From Synechococcus sp. RS9916 (GTDB lineage: Bacteria; Cyanobacteriota; Cyanobacteriia; PCC-6307; Cyanobiaceae), in the NCBI RefSeq assembly GCF_000153825.1, contig NZ_DS022299.1, forward strand, positions 1,452,869 through 1,516,868: DNA of 64,000 nucleotides. The letters run 5' to 3'. The position numbers were made by a program, and so were the translations under genes. The notes under the pieces were generated by a model, which saw only the letters and a list, made by a program, of their open reading frames with translations, had not been told where the DNA came from and did not search any database. Below, piece by piece: positions 16,796 through 27,161 of this stretch. Within the stretch, counting starts at the first letter, position 1. Every line of letters starts with the position of its first letter.

Positions 16796-18384
16796 GGCGA
16801 GGTGGGATTGCGCAGACGTTGAACACGCTCTTCAACGTCTTGCTTAGCTGTTACTGGCCATGTTGCTGAGTAACGATACAATTCTGCAATAGAAGTATTA
16901 TATTTCAAGATCGAGTCTGCCATCTGCTGTGAGGACTGGGACAGCTGATTAATCGCCTGCACCACTGACGTAATATCTCCGACACCGACCTGAAAACGTG
17001 CTCGCGCTGCAGCTTGCGCCAATTCAGCACTTTGATAACTCCGACGGGCTGCTTTGATTGCAATCGCTGCGGTTTGCATTTGCCCATAAGCTGTCCTCAC
17101 TTCGCTCACGACCTGATCTTCCGTCTTTGCTTTCAAGGCAAGTAAATTTCGGCTTTGTGCAAAATTCTGCTGCGCCTGGGCAGCATTGATACCTCCATCA
17201 AATTGCCAATTAAAGCCAATACCAACATTCGCTGTCCATTGGCGATTCGTGTTGTAAGTACGTCCTGGGTCGATCCCCAAGTAGGTTTGAGGATAGCCAT
17301 TGTTTCCCTGGACCCCCCCCCGTCCAACAAGAGAAAACACTGGCAAATAAGCTTTCATGTTAGCGATTCCTGTCCATCGATATGATTCTGCCTGCGCGGA
17401 ATACGCCAAAATCTCCTCTCGATATTGGAGTGAACGCTGCAAAGTATCACCAAGAGTCCTATCCCATAACCCCTGAGGCGAAGCCGGCTCCGAAGGCACC
17501 GCCAGCGCATCTTCCGGAAGCGCCATGAACTGGGCAAGCTGAGCAGTTGACGCAATATAATTTTGCATATATTGCACTAATTGCGTCAACTGAATATACA
17601 AACTAGAACGCTGCTGTTCAACCTCAGCAACGGTTACCATGCCAATCGCTTTTCGAGCCTCAAGCATGTCAAGCTGCTGCTTGTTAATATCAAAAATCTG
17701 CTTGAAACTATCGATCAACTGTTTGGTGTTTTGAATCTGAAAATAGGACTGCTGAAGACTCAAAATCAGCTGCCTCGCTGCATTATCAAACAATAACCTT
17801 TGCTGCTCTAGGGAACTTTGAGCTGAATTAATGCCTGGCTGCCTAGTGGGATCAATAAATGTCCATTTAAGCTGGGCCGTCACTCCCACTTGAAATTGCT
17901 GCTGTTGCTGAGCTTGCTTGGATTGATACTTCTGAGGCACATTGCTTTTAATTTTCTTCCATTTAGATCCCTGATAAGGCCTAACTTGTGCGTAATTATC
18001 TTGAACATACGTCGTCCAGTTGTAACCTACAAATGGATTGGAGCCTTGAATCTGGAAAGTAGGATTCCACTTCCGCTGAGCCTGAATCAAAGCCCACTCT
18101 TGGCCTTGTAATTGGGCGAACTGCTCAGCAAGAGAGGGATTATTCGCCACACCTTGAGCGACCGCTTCCTGCAGGCTCACCTTCACGGCACGGGCCTCAA
18201 TTGTGGCCTGCAAGTTTTCAAGCTCACCAAGAAGTTCTTGTGGACGAACTTGGCCTGAAACAGCAGCTGGCTGATGGGACTGGTGTGCAGAGGGAAAGGG
18301 TTCAGCCCTTAAAGCAACCAACCAACCAGACGCCCCGGTAAGACAAACTGTCGCGATCGAAACCAGCTTCAGCGGATCCAGCAC
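16792..18384 (-). CDS. TolC-like outer-membrane efflux protein
   Basis: A 530-residue outer-membrane channel, first gene of the export operon. An N-terminal signal-like segment (LKLVSIATVCLTGASGWLVA, residues 5-24) precedes the mature part. Two OEP repeats, each with long amphipathic helices, are visible (EAVAQGVANNPSLAEQ at about 75 and the QAAARARFQVGVGDITSV region near 465). The protein is rich in Gln and Asn. A run of nine G on the coding strand (17313-17321) falls in this gene with the frame intact. The 117 bases upstream (18385-18501) must carry the operon promoter unless it reads through from ychJ. Confidence 0.87.
   Translation of the reverse strand: MLDPLKLVSIATVCLTGASGWLVALRAEPFPSAHQSHQPAAVSGQVRPQELLGELENLQATIEARAVKVSLQEAVAQGVANNPSLAEQFAQLQGQEWALIQAQRKWNPTFQIQGSNPFVGYNWTTYVQDNYAQVRPYQGSKWKKIKSNVPQKYQSKQAQQQQQFQVGVTAQLKWTFIDPTRQPGINSAQSSLEQQRLLFDNAARQLILSLQQSYFQIQNTKQLIDSFKQIFDINKQQLDMLEARKAIGMVTVAEVEQQRSSLYIQLTQLVQYMQNYIASTAQLAQFMALPEDALAVPSEPASPQGLWDRTLGDTLQRSLQYREEILAYSAQAESYRWTGIANMKAYLPVFSLVGRGGVQGNNGYPQTYLGIDPGRTYNTNRQWTANVGIGFNWQFDGGINAAQAQQNFAQSRNLLALKAKTEDQVVSEVRTAYGQMQTAAIAIKAARRSYQSAELAQAAARARFQVGVGDITSVVQAINQLSQSSQQMADSILKYNTSIAELYRYSATWPVTAKQDVEERVQRLRNPTSP
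17313..17321 (-). repeat. Homopolymer G9 tract inside tolC-like gene
   Basis: Nine consecutive C on the plus strand, i.e. nine G on the coding strand, encoding an Arg-Gly-Gly stretch. The frame is intact here. Runs of this length can slip during replication. Confidence 0.9.
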
Positions 18385-18501
18385 CTAGCTCGCGTTTCTA
18401 CACAGCAAGAAGTTACCGCAATCTCGCTTGATGACGAGCCAACGAGCCTTCAGATGCACACTTTGGCATAAGCACAAATCCCGTGAGCGCCAAAGGGGTA
18501 T

Positions 18502-18954
18502 TCATTGGGTAAGTGCGAGTGCACGCAGATAGACCCACTCACCATTGAGATCTCTCGAACGCCTCTCAAACAACGAGACCTCCTGCAGAGAATGACGATG
18601 CCCACCCTCAGAGAATGAGGCTTTAAACGTCACAGTTCCCTCGACATCTTGGATTCCTCCAGCCTCCACGGCCTCAATCTCAAGACCTAGCCAACGGGTC
18701 TTCCGGCAGCTGTTGCGGAGTTCTCTGCGACGCCGCTCCAATGGAGCCTCTGGATCCAAGTGGGTGGCAATGAGATAGTCGACATCCCCCAAAACGAAAG
18801 CGGTGTAGCGAGAGCGCATCAACTGTTCAGCCGTTTCAGCTCTTGTTGTGGCCCAATGCAATGGGCCACAACAAGAGCCGTAGACAAGACTGCTACCGCA
18901 GGGACACGGAGACTTGGGGGAGCACAGCGACGTTCCAAAACCAAGCGCCATCAC
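18502..18954 (-). CDS. YchJ-like protein with SEC-C zinc motif (UPF0225)
   Basis: A 150-residue protein of the YchJ/UPF0225 family. The N-terminal SEC-C motif CPCGSSLVYGSCCG (residues ~17-30) is a zinc-binding element. The following region (AEQLMRSRYTAFVLGDVDYLIATH) is the family's NTF2-like core with its usual Arg-Ser-Arg-Tyr segment. No catalytic role is established for the family. The start ATG overlaps the DUF3326 stop as ATGA, so it is the last gene of the chain running from the ferredoxin at 20547. A perfect 17-bp inverted repeat lies over the Cys-rich codons. Confidence 0.85.
   Translation of the reverse strand: MMALGFGTSLCSPKSPCPCGSSLVYGSCCGPLHWATTRAETAEQLMRSRYTAFVLGDVDYLIATHLDPEAPLERRRRELRNSCRKTRWLGLEIEAVEAGGIQDVEGTVTFKASFSEGGHRHSLQEVSLFERRSRDLNGEWVYLRALALTQ
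18839..18878. repeat. Perfect 17-bp inverted repeat inside the YchJ-like gene
   Basis: Arms 18839-18855 and 18862-18878 are exact reverse complements (GCTCTTGTTGTGGCCCA and its complement) with a 6-base loop. The hairpin lies within codons for SCCGPLHWATTRA. There is no T-run, so it is not a standard terminator. Confidence 0.9.
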
Positions 18955-20030
18955 GGAAGCACCTGAAGTGCAGGGAATGGTCGCTGTACCGCCGAAGCAG
19001 ACAATCCCTCACGCAAAGCAACGATGAGACCCGCAGCCTCGGCGTAGGAGGACGCCGCCAACAGAGGGCACGTCCGATCCAGATCAAGCGCCTGAGCCGT
19101 GACTTGAAGCAATGAGGGGTTGGCCACGGTGATCACAGGCACCGATCGCTCCATGCAAGCCAGCAGCGCCTCACTGCCAAGTGCTCCATCGGGCACAACC
19201 ACAGCACCGAGCTGATCGGGATGTAGGAGGTGGCTTGACTGCAACGCATCAGCACGCAAAAGATCGGGTGCCCTGCTGAGACCCACCAACACGCAGGACA
19301 AAAAGGTGTACCCCAGCTCTTCACCGGCAGCACGAGGGTCCAGTTGGGGATCCAAGGGGAGCGGTGCCAACGCGGGAGCATGGGCACAAGGCAGCTGCAG
19401 GTGCCTCACCAGAAGGTGACTGATCACTGCTTCCGCGCCAGCGAGAGCGTCCACCCCACTGCCATGGCGATAAGCCTCGAGGGCTTCACTGTCAGGGTCT
19501 TCGGGGAAGCGTGCCACCACAGCAATGGCCGTCGCCCCGGCCGCCTTGAGACGCTCCCCAGCTCGGAGCAGCGCATCCGGCCGCTCCAATGTCCCCCAGC
19601 TAATTCCACTATCCCCCAGCTCCAGATGCACCCCCAATGGAGCATCGGTCGTTACTACCGGGCCAATCTCGAGGCCAAGGCTGGCGCGGCAACCATCCGC
19701 CACCTGGAGATGACGTTGACGCAACTCAGGCTCGATGCCCGCATCCAGCAACAAGCCAATGCGTTGGCGACGCACCGGCCGCAGCATCCAATCACCGACC
19801 GCAAAACGATCGAGGGCATAACCCTCTACATAATGAATCCGGGGATCACTCCAGTAGAGCGAAGCCCCGTTCATCACGTTGGGATGGGTGATCAGGCATC
19901 CGCTGGCTGCCGCCAACAATCGAGCGCTGGGTAAGGCATCTCCAGCAAAACCACCCACATCACAACCAATACCCGTGGGAACCAGGAACAAAGTGAGACA
20001 AGGCTCGGCACCCGAGGGAAAAGCACTCAT
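18951..20030 (-). CDS. DUF3326 domain protein
   Basis: A 359-residue conserved protein with the DUF3326 opening LFLVPTGIGCDVGGFAGDALPSARLLAAA and an internal THPNVMNGASLYW segment. These glycine-rich turns suggest a ligand-binding alpha/beta protein, but no reaction is known to me. I chose ATG 20030 because it overlaps the upstream stop as ATGA and removes a low-complexity extension reaching 20105. It is followed by the ychJ-like gene, also with an ATGA overlap. The family is widespread in cyanobacteria and plants, so a core housekeeping role is likely though unassigned. Confidence 0.82.
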   Translation of the reverse strand: MSAFPSGAEPCLTLFLVPTGIGCDVGGFAGDALPSARLLAAASGCLITHPNVMNGASLYWSDPRIHYVEGYALDRFAVGDWMLRPVRRQRIGLLLDAGIEPELRQRHLQVADGCRASLGLEIGPVVTTDAPLGVHLELGDSGISWGTLERPDALLRAGERLKAAGATAIAVVARFPEDPDSEALEAYRHGSGVDALAGAEAVISHLLVRHLQLPCAHAPALAPLPLDPQLDPRAAGEELGYTFLSCVLVGLSRAPDLLRADALQSSHLLHPDQLGAVVVPDGALGSEALLACMERSVPVITVANPSLLQVTAQALDLDRTCPLLAASSYAEAAGLIVALREGLSASAVQRPFPALQVLP

Positions 20031-20215
20031 CGAATCAGCACAGCCTCCACCTGAAGCAGCGTGGACGCGCCTGCAGGATCCCGATCCACCGCGGTGATCG
20101 CCCAACGCAACGGCTCACCCTCGCGACGAAGTTGCTCCAACAACCACGCCCGCAACTGGTGCCGAGGTAGATCCACGGGACAGGACAGACTCAATCGCCG
20201 CGAAGCGAGCTTCAC
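20027..20215 (-). CDS. Small conserved-looking protein, 62 residues
   Basis: Not recognised. The frame starts at GTG 20215, whose last two bases join the ferredoxin stop (GTGA), and ends in ATGA with the DUF3326 start, so it is tightly locked between two real genes. The sequence (KLASRRLSLSCPVDLPRHQL, then a charged LLEQLRREGEPLRWAITAVD stretch) is compact and without membrane segments. The overlap pattern is the main evidence for it being coding. Confidence 0.65.
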   Translation of the reverse strand: MKLASRRLSLSCPVDLPRHQLRAWLLEQLRREGEPLRWAITAVDRDPAGASTLLQVEAVLIR

Positions 20216-20547
20216 TTCTGGTATTGACCGAACTGGGCCTCGTAGAGCGCATCCTCCTGACCAGCCAGAACCTTGAGATCCGATCGGGGATACGACACGC
20301 ACAACAATGCAAAGCCGTCTTTGCGCAGATCCTCTTTGACGCCCATCGCATCAGGCTGGTGCACTTCACCCTCACCAATGCGGGCCGCACAGGTGGTGCA
20401 CACTCCAGCGCAGCAGGAGCTGGGGATCATCACACCTGCCGCTTCAGCAGCAGCAAGAACGGTCTGATCAGAGCGGCAAGAAAAAGAATGCTGCTCGCCA
20501 TCAAGATCAACGGTGATGGAGTAGGTGGCCGCAGAGGTGTCGCTCAT
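20212..20547 (-). CDS. Plant-type [2Fe-2S] ferredoxin
   Basis: A 111-residue ferredoxin. The cluster ligands are visible as SSCCAGVCTTCAAR (Cys-x4-Cys-x2-Cys pattern, with an extra Cys) and a distant Cys in FALLCVSYPRSDL. The N-terminal YSITVDLDGEQHSFSC and the acidic C-terminus fit the fold. It is longer and differs from the main photosynthetic PetF, so it is probably a paralogue with a specialised electron-transfer partner. It leads an overlapping chain with a 62-residue protein, DUF3326 and the YchJ-like protein, suggesting a shared process. Confidence 0.9.
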   Translation of the reverse strand: MSDTSAATYSITVDLDGEQHSFSCRSDQTVLAAAEAAGVMIPSSCCAGVCTTCAARIGEGEVHQPDAMGVKEDLRKDGFALLCVSYPRSDLKVLAGQEDALYEAQFGQYQK

Positions 20548-20580
20548 CCGTCAAGAGACGTACCGGGAGCGCGCATTCTC

Positions 20581-21282
20581 TCAGGGCGCGGGCCTCGAAC
20601 AGCTCTGCCACTGATTGGGATGGGGAGATAAGTATTCAGGTGGCCGTTTTGCAGCACGCGCCGTGAGCACAAAATCAAAGCTCACCGACACGCGCAAGCC
20701 ATCAGGATCGGCATTTTCAAGCACGCTGTGATCCAGCCGTGAAGGGAACACCACCAGAAGTCCCGGCTCAGGAGCAAGGAACCATTGGGGTTGGATTCCA
20801 GGATGGTCATCACGAAGCGGTCCACCATGGCCCACTGCGAGACCGGGAACCAATTCGTTGAGATGGCTCGGTGCATGCAAACACAGCGCACCGTCGGCTC
20901 CGGTACCACCACCGCTGAGGTACACAACCGCACTGAGATGGGCATTGGGATGGTGGTGACGACCGATCACCTGCCCCCACTCACTGAGCACCGGCCAACA
21001 ACGCTGGAGATGTAAATCCACCTGAGCACAATCGAACCCAGTGCACGCGAGATAGTCCCAAACCCGAGCCACCACCTGGTCGGCTAGAGCACGAAAATCA
21101 CGGTGCTCGTGCAGCTGCCAGACACCATTAAGGTCTCCAGTCCAGGCACACCCAGGATCAGGATTGCTGCTTTGATCACCTCGCAGGGCCATCAGCGTTT
21201 GAAGCTGCGCCGCGACCTCCAGAGGGTCGAATCGCAGCTGCTCGGTGGCGACCACGGTGGGGAAAAGAGCGTGCAAGTCCAA
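20581..21282 (-). CDS. 2OG-Fe(II) oxygenase-like protein (TIGR02466-type)
   Basis: A 233-residue protein resembling the putative 2-oxoglutarate/Fe(II) oxygenases of the TIGR02466 group, often seen in phages and cyanobacteria. A His-rich turn GRHHHPNAHLSAVVYLSG gives a likely first metal His. The second is in FPSRLDHSVLEN, followed by RVSVSFDFVL with the Arg expected to bind 2-oxoglutarate. The substrate is unknown. It stands 34 bases upstream of the ferredoxin gene, which could supply electrons, but this is inference only. Confidence 0.7.
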   Translation of the reverse strand: MDLHALFPTVVATEQLRFDPLEVAAQLQTLMALRGDQSSNPDPGCAWTGDLNGVWQLHEHRDFRALADQVVARVWDYLACTGFDCAQVDLHLQRCWPVLSEWGQVIGRHHHPNAHLSAVVYLSGGGTGADGALCLHAPSHLNELVPGLAVGHGGPLRDDHPGIQPQWFLAPEPGLLVVFPSRLDHSVLENADPDGLRVSVSFDFVLTARAAKRPPEYLSPHPNQWQSCSRPAP

Positions 21283-21342
21283 AGATGCACCACCGCACTG
21301 ACTGCATCATCCCTCCAGCAGGATCCACACCAACAACACGCC

Positions 21343-21368
21343 AAAAAAAAGCCGGCCCTTGGGCCGGC
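21343..21368 (-). terminator. Rho-independent terminator of the ATP synthase operon
   Basis: On the minus strand an 8-bp stem (GCCGGCCC with GGGCCGGC, 2-base loop) is followed directly by eight T. It lies 22 bases after the gamma-subunit stop. Confidence 0.92.
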
Positions 21369-21390
21369 AAGCGATGAATGAATACGTCGG

Positions 21391-22341
21391 TCAACCAACG
21401 GCAGCTGCACCACCGGCAACTTCCAGAATCTCCTGGGTAATCGCAGCCTGACGGGCCTTGTTGTAATCCAGGGTCAACTCCTTGGCGAGAGCCTTGGCGT
21501 TGTCGCTGGCATTATTCATGGCCGTCATCCGACTGGCCAGCTCGGAAGCAGCCGATTCCTGGAGGGAACGGAGAAGCTGATTCTGCAAATAAAGGGGCAG
21601 AAGAGCATTCAACAACTGATCAGGGCTCTGCTCGAAAACGATGTCCGAAGGCACAGAAGGCTGGGCATTCGCCGGAGCGGATCCAGCCTCGACACGAAGC
21701 TGCCCCTCTTTGGTGGTGAGACGGAAGATCTCATCATCAGCAGCTGCAATCCCCTGGGCATCCAGAGGAAGCAGAGTCTGAACCACGGGCTTGCAGCTCA
21801 CCAAGTTGATGAACTTCGTGAAGATGATCTCAACACGGTCTGTGCTGCCGGACAGGAATTCGGCAAACACCTCGTTGGCGATCGATCCAGCCTCGTCAGC
21901 GGTCGGAACCTGATCAAGACCCGTGAAGGTGGCCTGGATCGGATAGCTGCGGTTAGTGAAGTAGGTGATGGCCTTGCGACCGATGAGCACCAGGTCAACC
22001 TTGTAACCCTGTGCCTTGAGCTCATCAAAACGCTGTTCGGTGCGCTTGATGATGTTCGTGTTGTAACCGCCGCAGAGACCCCGGTCACCGGTGACGGCGA
22101 CAAGGGTGATGGACTCAACGGTGCGTTGATCAAGCAGAGGAGCATCGGCATCCTCGAAACGCATGCGTGACTGCAGGTTTTCCAGCAGGCGTGCGAGCCG
22201 ATCTGCGAAAGGACGGCTACGGAGTACCTGCTCCTGAGCGCGACGGACCTTGGCGGCCGCCACGAGACGCATGGCCTCAGTGATCTTGCGGGTGTTTTTG
22301 ACCGATTTGATTCGGTCTCTGATCTCCTTGAGATTTGCCAT
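21391..22341 (-). CDS. atpG: ATP synthase F1 gamma subunit
   Basis: Central stalk of the F1 motor, 316 residues. N-terminal [24 protein letters not shown] and C-terminal [20 protein letters not shown] helices are the conserved coiled-coil shaft. [17 protein letters not shown] is the family core motif. The insertion of about 35 residues near 195-235 ([19 protein letters not shown]) is typical of cyanobacterial and chloroplast gamma subunits, where it acts in regulation. I see no paired Cys of the plant redox switch in it. It is the last gene of the operon. Confidence 0.97.
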   Translation of the reverse strand: MANLKEIRDRIKSVKNTRKITEAMRLVAAAKVRRAQEQVLRSRPFADRLARLLENLQSRMRFEDADAPLLDQRTVESITLVAVTGDRGLCGGYNTNIIKRTEQRFDELKAQGYKVDLVLIGRKAITYFTNRSYPIQATFTGLDQVPTADEAGSIANEVFAEFLSGSTDRVEIIFTKFINLVSCKPVVQTLLPLDAQGIAAADDEIFRLTTKEGQLRVEAGSAPANAQPSVPSDIVFEQSPDQLLNALLPLYLQNQLLRSLQESAASELASRMTAMNNASDNAKALAKELTLDYNKARQAAITQEILEVAGGAAAVG

Positions 22342-22354
22342 GAGTGAAAACCTC

Positions 22355-23932
<1,578 letters not shown>

Positions 23933-24481
23933 TCAGCTCGCTTTCGCAAGCGCCAGACCGAGGCGACGGACCTGGCCGGCAAGGCTGGCATCAATGACCT
24001 GGGATCCCAGATTCACGACAAAGCCACCGATCAGGGAAGGGTCAACGGAGAGATCCATCTCAATGGAGCCCTTGCCGACCATCGCTTGAACCTTTTTGGT
24101 GAGGGCAGCCTGCTGCTCCTCAGAAAGAGGTTGGGCCGTTGAAACCTTCGCCAGGGACACCTGGCGTGACTGCCTGTAGAGCTCAAGGAAACGGTTGAGA
24201 ACTGCGTCGAACGCGACAAGGCGTTGACGATCAGCCAGAACCTTGAGCAGGTTCATCAGTGAGGGCTTCAGCGATTCACCGAGAAGACTGCTGAGGGCTT
24301 TCTTCTTGGCATCGGGTTCCAGAACAGGCGATGTCATCGCATCCCTGAAAACCTCCGAATCGGACCAGAGTGCAAGCAACTCCTTGCACTGTGATGCAAC
24401 ATCATCTGACTCAGATCTGGCATCTGTGATCTGGAGAAGGGCTTCGGCGTATGGGGTCGCCAAGGAATTCAGCAGAGGCAT
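23933..24481 (-). CDS. atpH: ATP synthase F1 delta subunit (OSCP)
   Basis: Peripheral-stalk subunit of 182 residues joining b/b' to F1. The N-terminal LLNSLATPYAEALLQI and the C-terminal MDLSVDPSLIGGFVVNLGSQVIDASL are clear family signatures. Its start overlaps the b-subunit stop by one base. Length and position in the operon are standard. Confidence 0.95.
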   Translation of the reverse strand: MPLLNSLATPYAEALLQITDARSESDDVASQCKELLALWSDSEVFRDAMTSPVLEPDAKKKALSSLLGESLKPSLMNLLKVLADRQRLVAFDAVLNRFLELYRQSRQVSLAKVSTAQPLSEEQQAALTKKVQAMVGKGSIEMDLSVDPSLIGGFVVNLGSQVIDASLAGQVRRLGLALAKAS

Positions 24482-25002
24482 CAGGCACCCTCCAGGTTTG
24501 CGATGGAGGCATCGATGATCTTGGCTTGCGCCTTGTCATCGAGCCGAGCAGGCAGGTCGGCCATCACTTTGTCGATGGCGGCAAGTGCAGCCTTGCGACG
24601 AAGCTCCTCAGTGAGGCGAGCGCCCTCGGCATTCAGATCGGCTAGGGCATCTTCCTTGAGAGCCGCCATAGCCTCAATGGTGCGCTTCTCACCATCGGCG
24701 CGGATGGCAGCGGCGCGGGCCTTACCTTCCTCGCGAATTTTTTCAGCTTTCTGTTGCGCGGTTGCCAGATCCGACTGGGCCTTCGTGAGGTCAGCCGATG
24801 CGGTTTTCAAACGAGCCTCAGCATCGTCGAGTTCCTTGAGAATTGACTCACGACGGCGATCGAGCATGTCGCCGAGAAATCCCTTGAGGAAATAGACCAG
24901 AACGCCGATCACGATGACCAGGTTGATCAGATTGGTCTCAAGGGGATTGAGATTGATCGCGAAACCGCCTTCGGCGGCGAAAAAATCGAAAACGGTCATC
25001 AT
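24481..25002 (-). CDS. atpF: ATP synthase F0 subunit b
   Basis: Membrane-anchored stator subunit, 173 residues. A single hydrophobic helix lies at about 25-45 ([18 protein letters not shown]) with the [13 protein letters not shown] motif after it. The rest is a long charged coiled coil rich in Ala, Glu and Lys. The start overlaps the b' stop as ATGA, consistent with the 1:1 pairing of b and b'. Confidence 0.95.
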   Translation of the reverse strand: MMTVFDFFAAEGGFAINLNPLETNLINLVIVIGVLVYFLKGFLGDMLDRRRESILKELDDAEARLKTASADLTKAQSDLATAQQKAEKIREEGKARAAAIRADGEKRTIEAMAALKEDALADLNAEGARLTEELRRKAALAAIDKVMADLPARLDDKAQAKIIDASIANLEGA

Positions 25003-25466
25003 GAAACGGCCAGCAGACGTTGGATGATCTGGGCGCTGAGCTGATCAACCTTGGACATCAGTTGAGTCTGAGCTGCCTCGCGCTGGGATTCGATCTCACG
25101 GCGCGCCTGTTCACGGGTGCGATTGGCCTCTGCCTCAGCAGCAGCGAGTGCCTCGCGATACAACTTGTCGACTTCCTGCTCGGCCTCGACGATGGCTGAT
25201 TGCGCCGCCTGGCGAGCCTCGCGAAGTTGTTCCGTCAGGTCAGCTTCCAGTCGTTCAACCTGAGCAAGCTTCTGCTTGGCATCGGCACGGCTGGTTGAGA
25301 TATACCCCTCGCGTTCTTCGACGACCTTGCCGACCGGACGGAAGAAGAGGGAATTAAGCAGAAAGGTCAGGAGAACCACCTGAAGTGCCATCAGAGGCAG
25401 GGTGGCGTCGAGGTCAAAAAGACCTCCCTCCGGAACCGCCGCTTCAGCGAACAGAAGCCAGGTCAT
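24999..25466 (-). CDS. atpG2: ATP synthase F0 subunit b'
   Basis: Second stator subunit found in photosynthetic bacteria, 155 residues. It begins with a short acidic leader, then a hydrophobic helix ([21 protein letters not shown]) and the [15 protein letters not shown] motif. A coiled coil continues to the end. Together with atpF it forms the b/b' heterodimer. It is separated from the c-subunit gene by a strong hairpin. Confidence 0.95.
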   Translation of the reverse strand: MTWLLFAEAAVPEGGLFDLDATLPLMALQVVLLTFLLNSLFFRPVGKVVEEREGYISTSRADAKQKLAQVERLEADLTEQLREARQAAQSAIVEAEQEVDKLYREALAAAEAEANRTREQARREIESQREAAQTQLMSKVDQLSAQIIQRLLAVS

Positions 25467-25515
25467 GGAAGAGGTGAGCTGGAGAGGAGCGAAAGAGTGC
25501 GACGAGAGTCATATG

Positions 25516-25546
25516 GGGGAGCAAACCGTCAAGACGGTTGCTCCCC
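25516..25546 (-). promoter_or_regulatory. Large intercistronic hairpin between atpE and the b' gene
   Basis: Plus-strand arms 25516-25530 and 25533-25546 pair over about 14 bp with one bulged base and a 2-base loop. No T-run follows in the minus direction, so it is better read as an mRNA processing, stabilising or attenuating element than as a full terminator. It may help raise c-subunit output, which is needed in many copies per complex. Confidence 0.7.
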
Positions 25547-25554
25547 AGACCTCA

Positions 25555-25860
<306 letters not shown>

Positions 25861-25970
25861 TCACCCTGCGCAGGGACACTGTCTCTAGAGAAAGTGGGCC
25901 CGAATCCTGATGACCGGACCTGCGCGCAGAAGGTTTTAGCAGACGGGCGATCTGAGGAGGTGTCTGCTGA

Positions 25971-26696
25971 TTAATGCGATTCGTGGAGACCTTCACCGAT
26001 GTAGAAGGCCGCAAGAGTCGCGAAGATCAGAGCCTGAATGGCACTGGTGAACAGGCCCAGCAGCATCACGGGCAGGGGGACAATCAGTGGCACGAGATAG
26101 ACGAGCACACCAACCGCGAGTTCATCGGCGAGGATATTTCCGAAAAGACGGAAGGAAAGCGATAGAGGTTTTGTGAATTCCTCGATGATTTTGAACGGGA
26201 GCATGATGGGGGTCGGCTCCACGTACAGCTCGAAGAATCGAAGCCCCTTCTTGCTGAGTCCGGCATAGAAATAAGCCAGAGAGACCAGCAAAGCCATCGC
26301 CACCGTGGTGTTGATGTCGGCTGTCGGAGCGCCGAGTTCGCCTTCAGGAAGCTCAATCACCTTCCAGGGGATCAGAGCACCACCCCAGTTGCTGACAAAG
26401 ATGAACAGAAAAAGAGTGCCGATGAAGGGAAGCCACTCGCGGTAATACTTCTCACCGATCTGATCACGGGCAAGATCGCGCAGGTAATCCCACATGAACT
26501 CCAGAAGGTTCTGCACCCCTTGGGGATCCCGATTGAGCTTTCGGGTCCCCACAAGCACGAGGGCGAGCAGGACACCAATCAGGATCCAGGAGCTGAGAAA
26601 GACCTGACCGTGCAGATTGAGGTTGCCGATCTGCCAATACAGATGGTGGCCAACCTCCAGTTCGGCGAACGGCAGTGAGAAAGGCAGCAAAGCCAT
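25971..26696 (-). CDS. atpB: ATP synthase F0 subunit a
   Basis: Integral membrane stator subunit, 241 residues, with five to six hydrophobic helices. The proton-path Arg lies in [21 protein letters not shown], and the late GEGLHESH end is typical of cyanobacteria. It is 25 bases downstream of atp1, as expected for the operon. Confidence 0.97.
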   Translation of the reverse strand: MALLPFSLPFAELEVGHHLYWQIGNLNLHGQVFLSSWILIGVLLALVLVGTRKLNRDPQGVQNLLEFMWDYLRDLARDQIGEKYYREWLPFIGTLFLFIFVSNWGGALIPWKVIELPEGELGAPTADINTTVAMALLVSLAYFYAGLSKKGLRFFELYVEPTPIMLPFKIIEEFTKPLSLSFRLFGNILADELAVGVLVYLVPLIVPLPVMLLGLFTSAIQALIFATLAAFYIGEGLHESH

Positions 26697-26721
26697 GAAT
26701 GCAGGAGGGAAGTGCGCGGAC

Positions 26722-27057
26722 TCAGCCGTCGAGGACGGTCTGAAGAATCAAGGCGGGCTTGTAAAGGAGAAAACCCACGAATGCGGGGAGGAGATCAAGT
26801 TGGGAGAAACGAGCCGCAGAAACGATCAGAATGATCGGAACAACGAGCTGAAAACGGCCAACCTGACGTGAAGCTCCACCGAGCCGGGCCACGCTGCGGG
26901 AGAGGAGACGCAGGTAGAGAACACCAGCAAGAGCTCCGACCAACAGGCTGCAAGCCACATGCCCGTCGAAACCGATGGCTGCTACGGGAACAGCAACAGC
27001 GGAAACAACCAAGGTGGCCTGCATCAGGCGCTGTTGCAAACGTCTGAAATCCTCCAT
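26722..27057 (-). CDS. atpI: ATP synthase protein I (Atp1)
   Basis: Small membrane protein at the head of the ATP synthase operon, thought to assist c-ring assembly. From ATG 27057 it has 111 residues with about four hydrophobic helices ([63 protein letters not shown]). An upstream in-frame start at 27147 would add a 30-residue low-complexity head; I prefer the shorter form since helix 1 then begins soon after the N-terminus. Confidence 0.85.
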   Translation of the reverse strand: MEDFRRLQQRLMQATLVVSAVAVPVAAIGFDGHVACSLLVGALAGVLYLRLLSRSVARLGGASRQVGRFQLVVPIILIVSAARFSQLDLLPAFVGFLLYKPALILQTVLDG

Positions 27058-27161
27058 ACCGTTGTCTGAGGAAGAAGTTTCCCCATCCAGACCAGTGGGA
27101 GGCGACGCCTGCAAACTGCACCTGAGAAAGCGCGCGGAATCTATCACGCGCTATAGACATT

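Noticed and set aside
10994-18384. Short plus-strand frames as possible lanthipeptide precursors
   Set aside because: All are antisense to transporter genes; none has a Nif11- or NHLP-like leader with a GG end and a Ser/Thr/Cys core.
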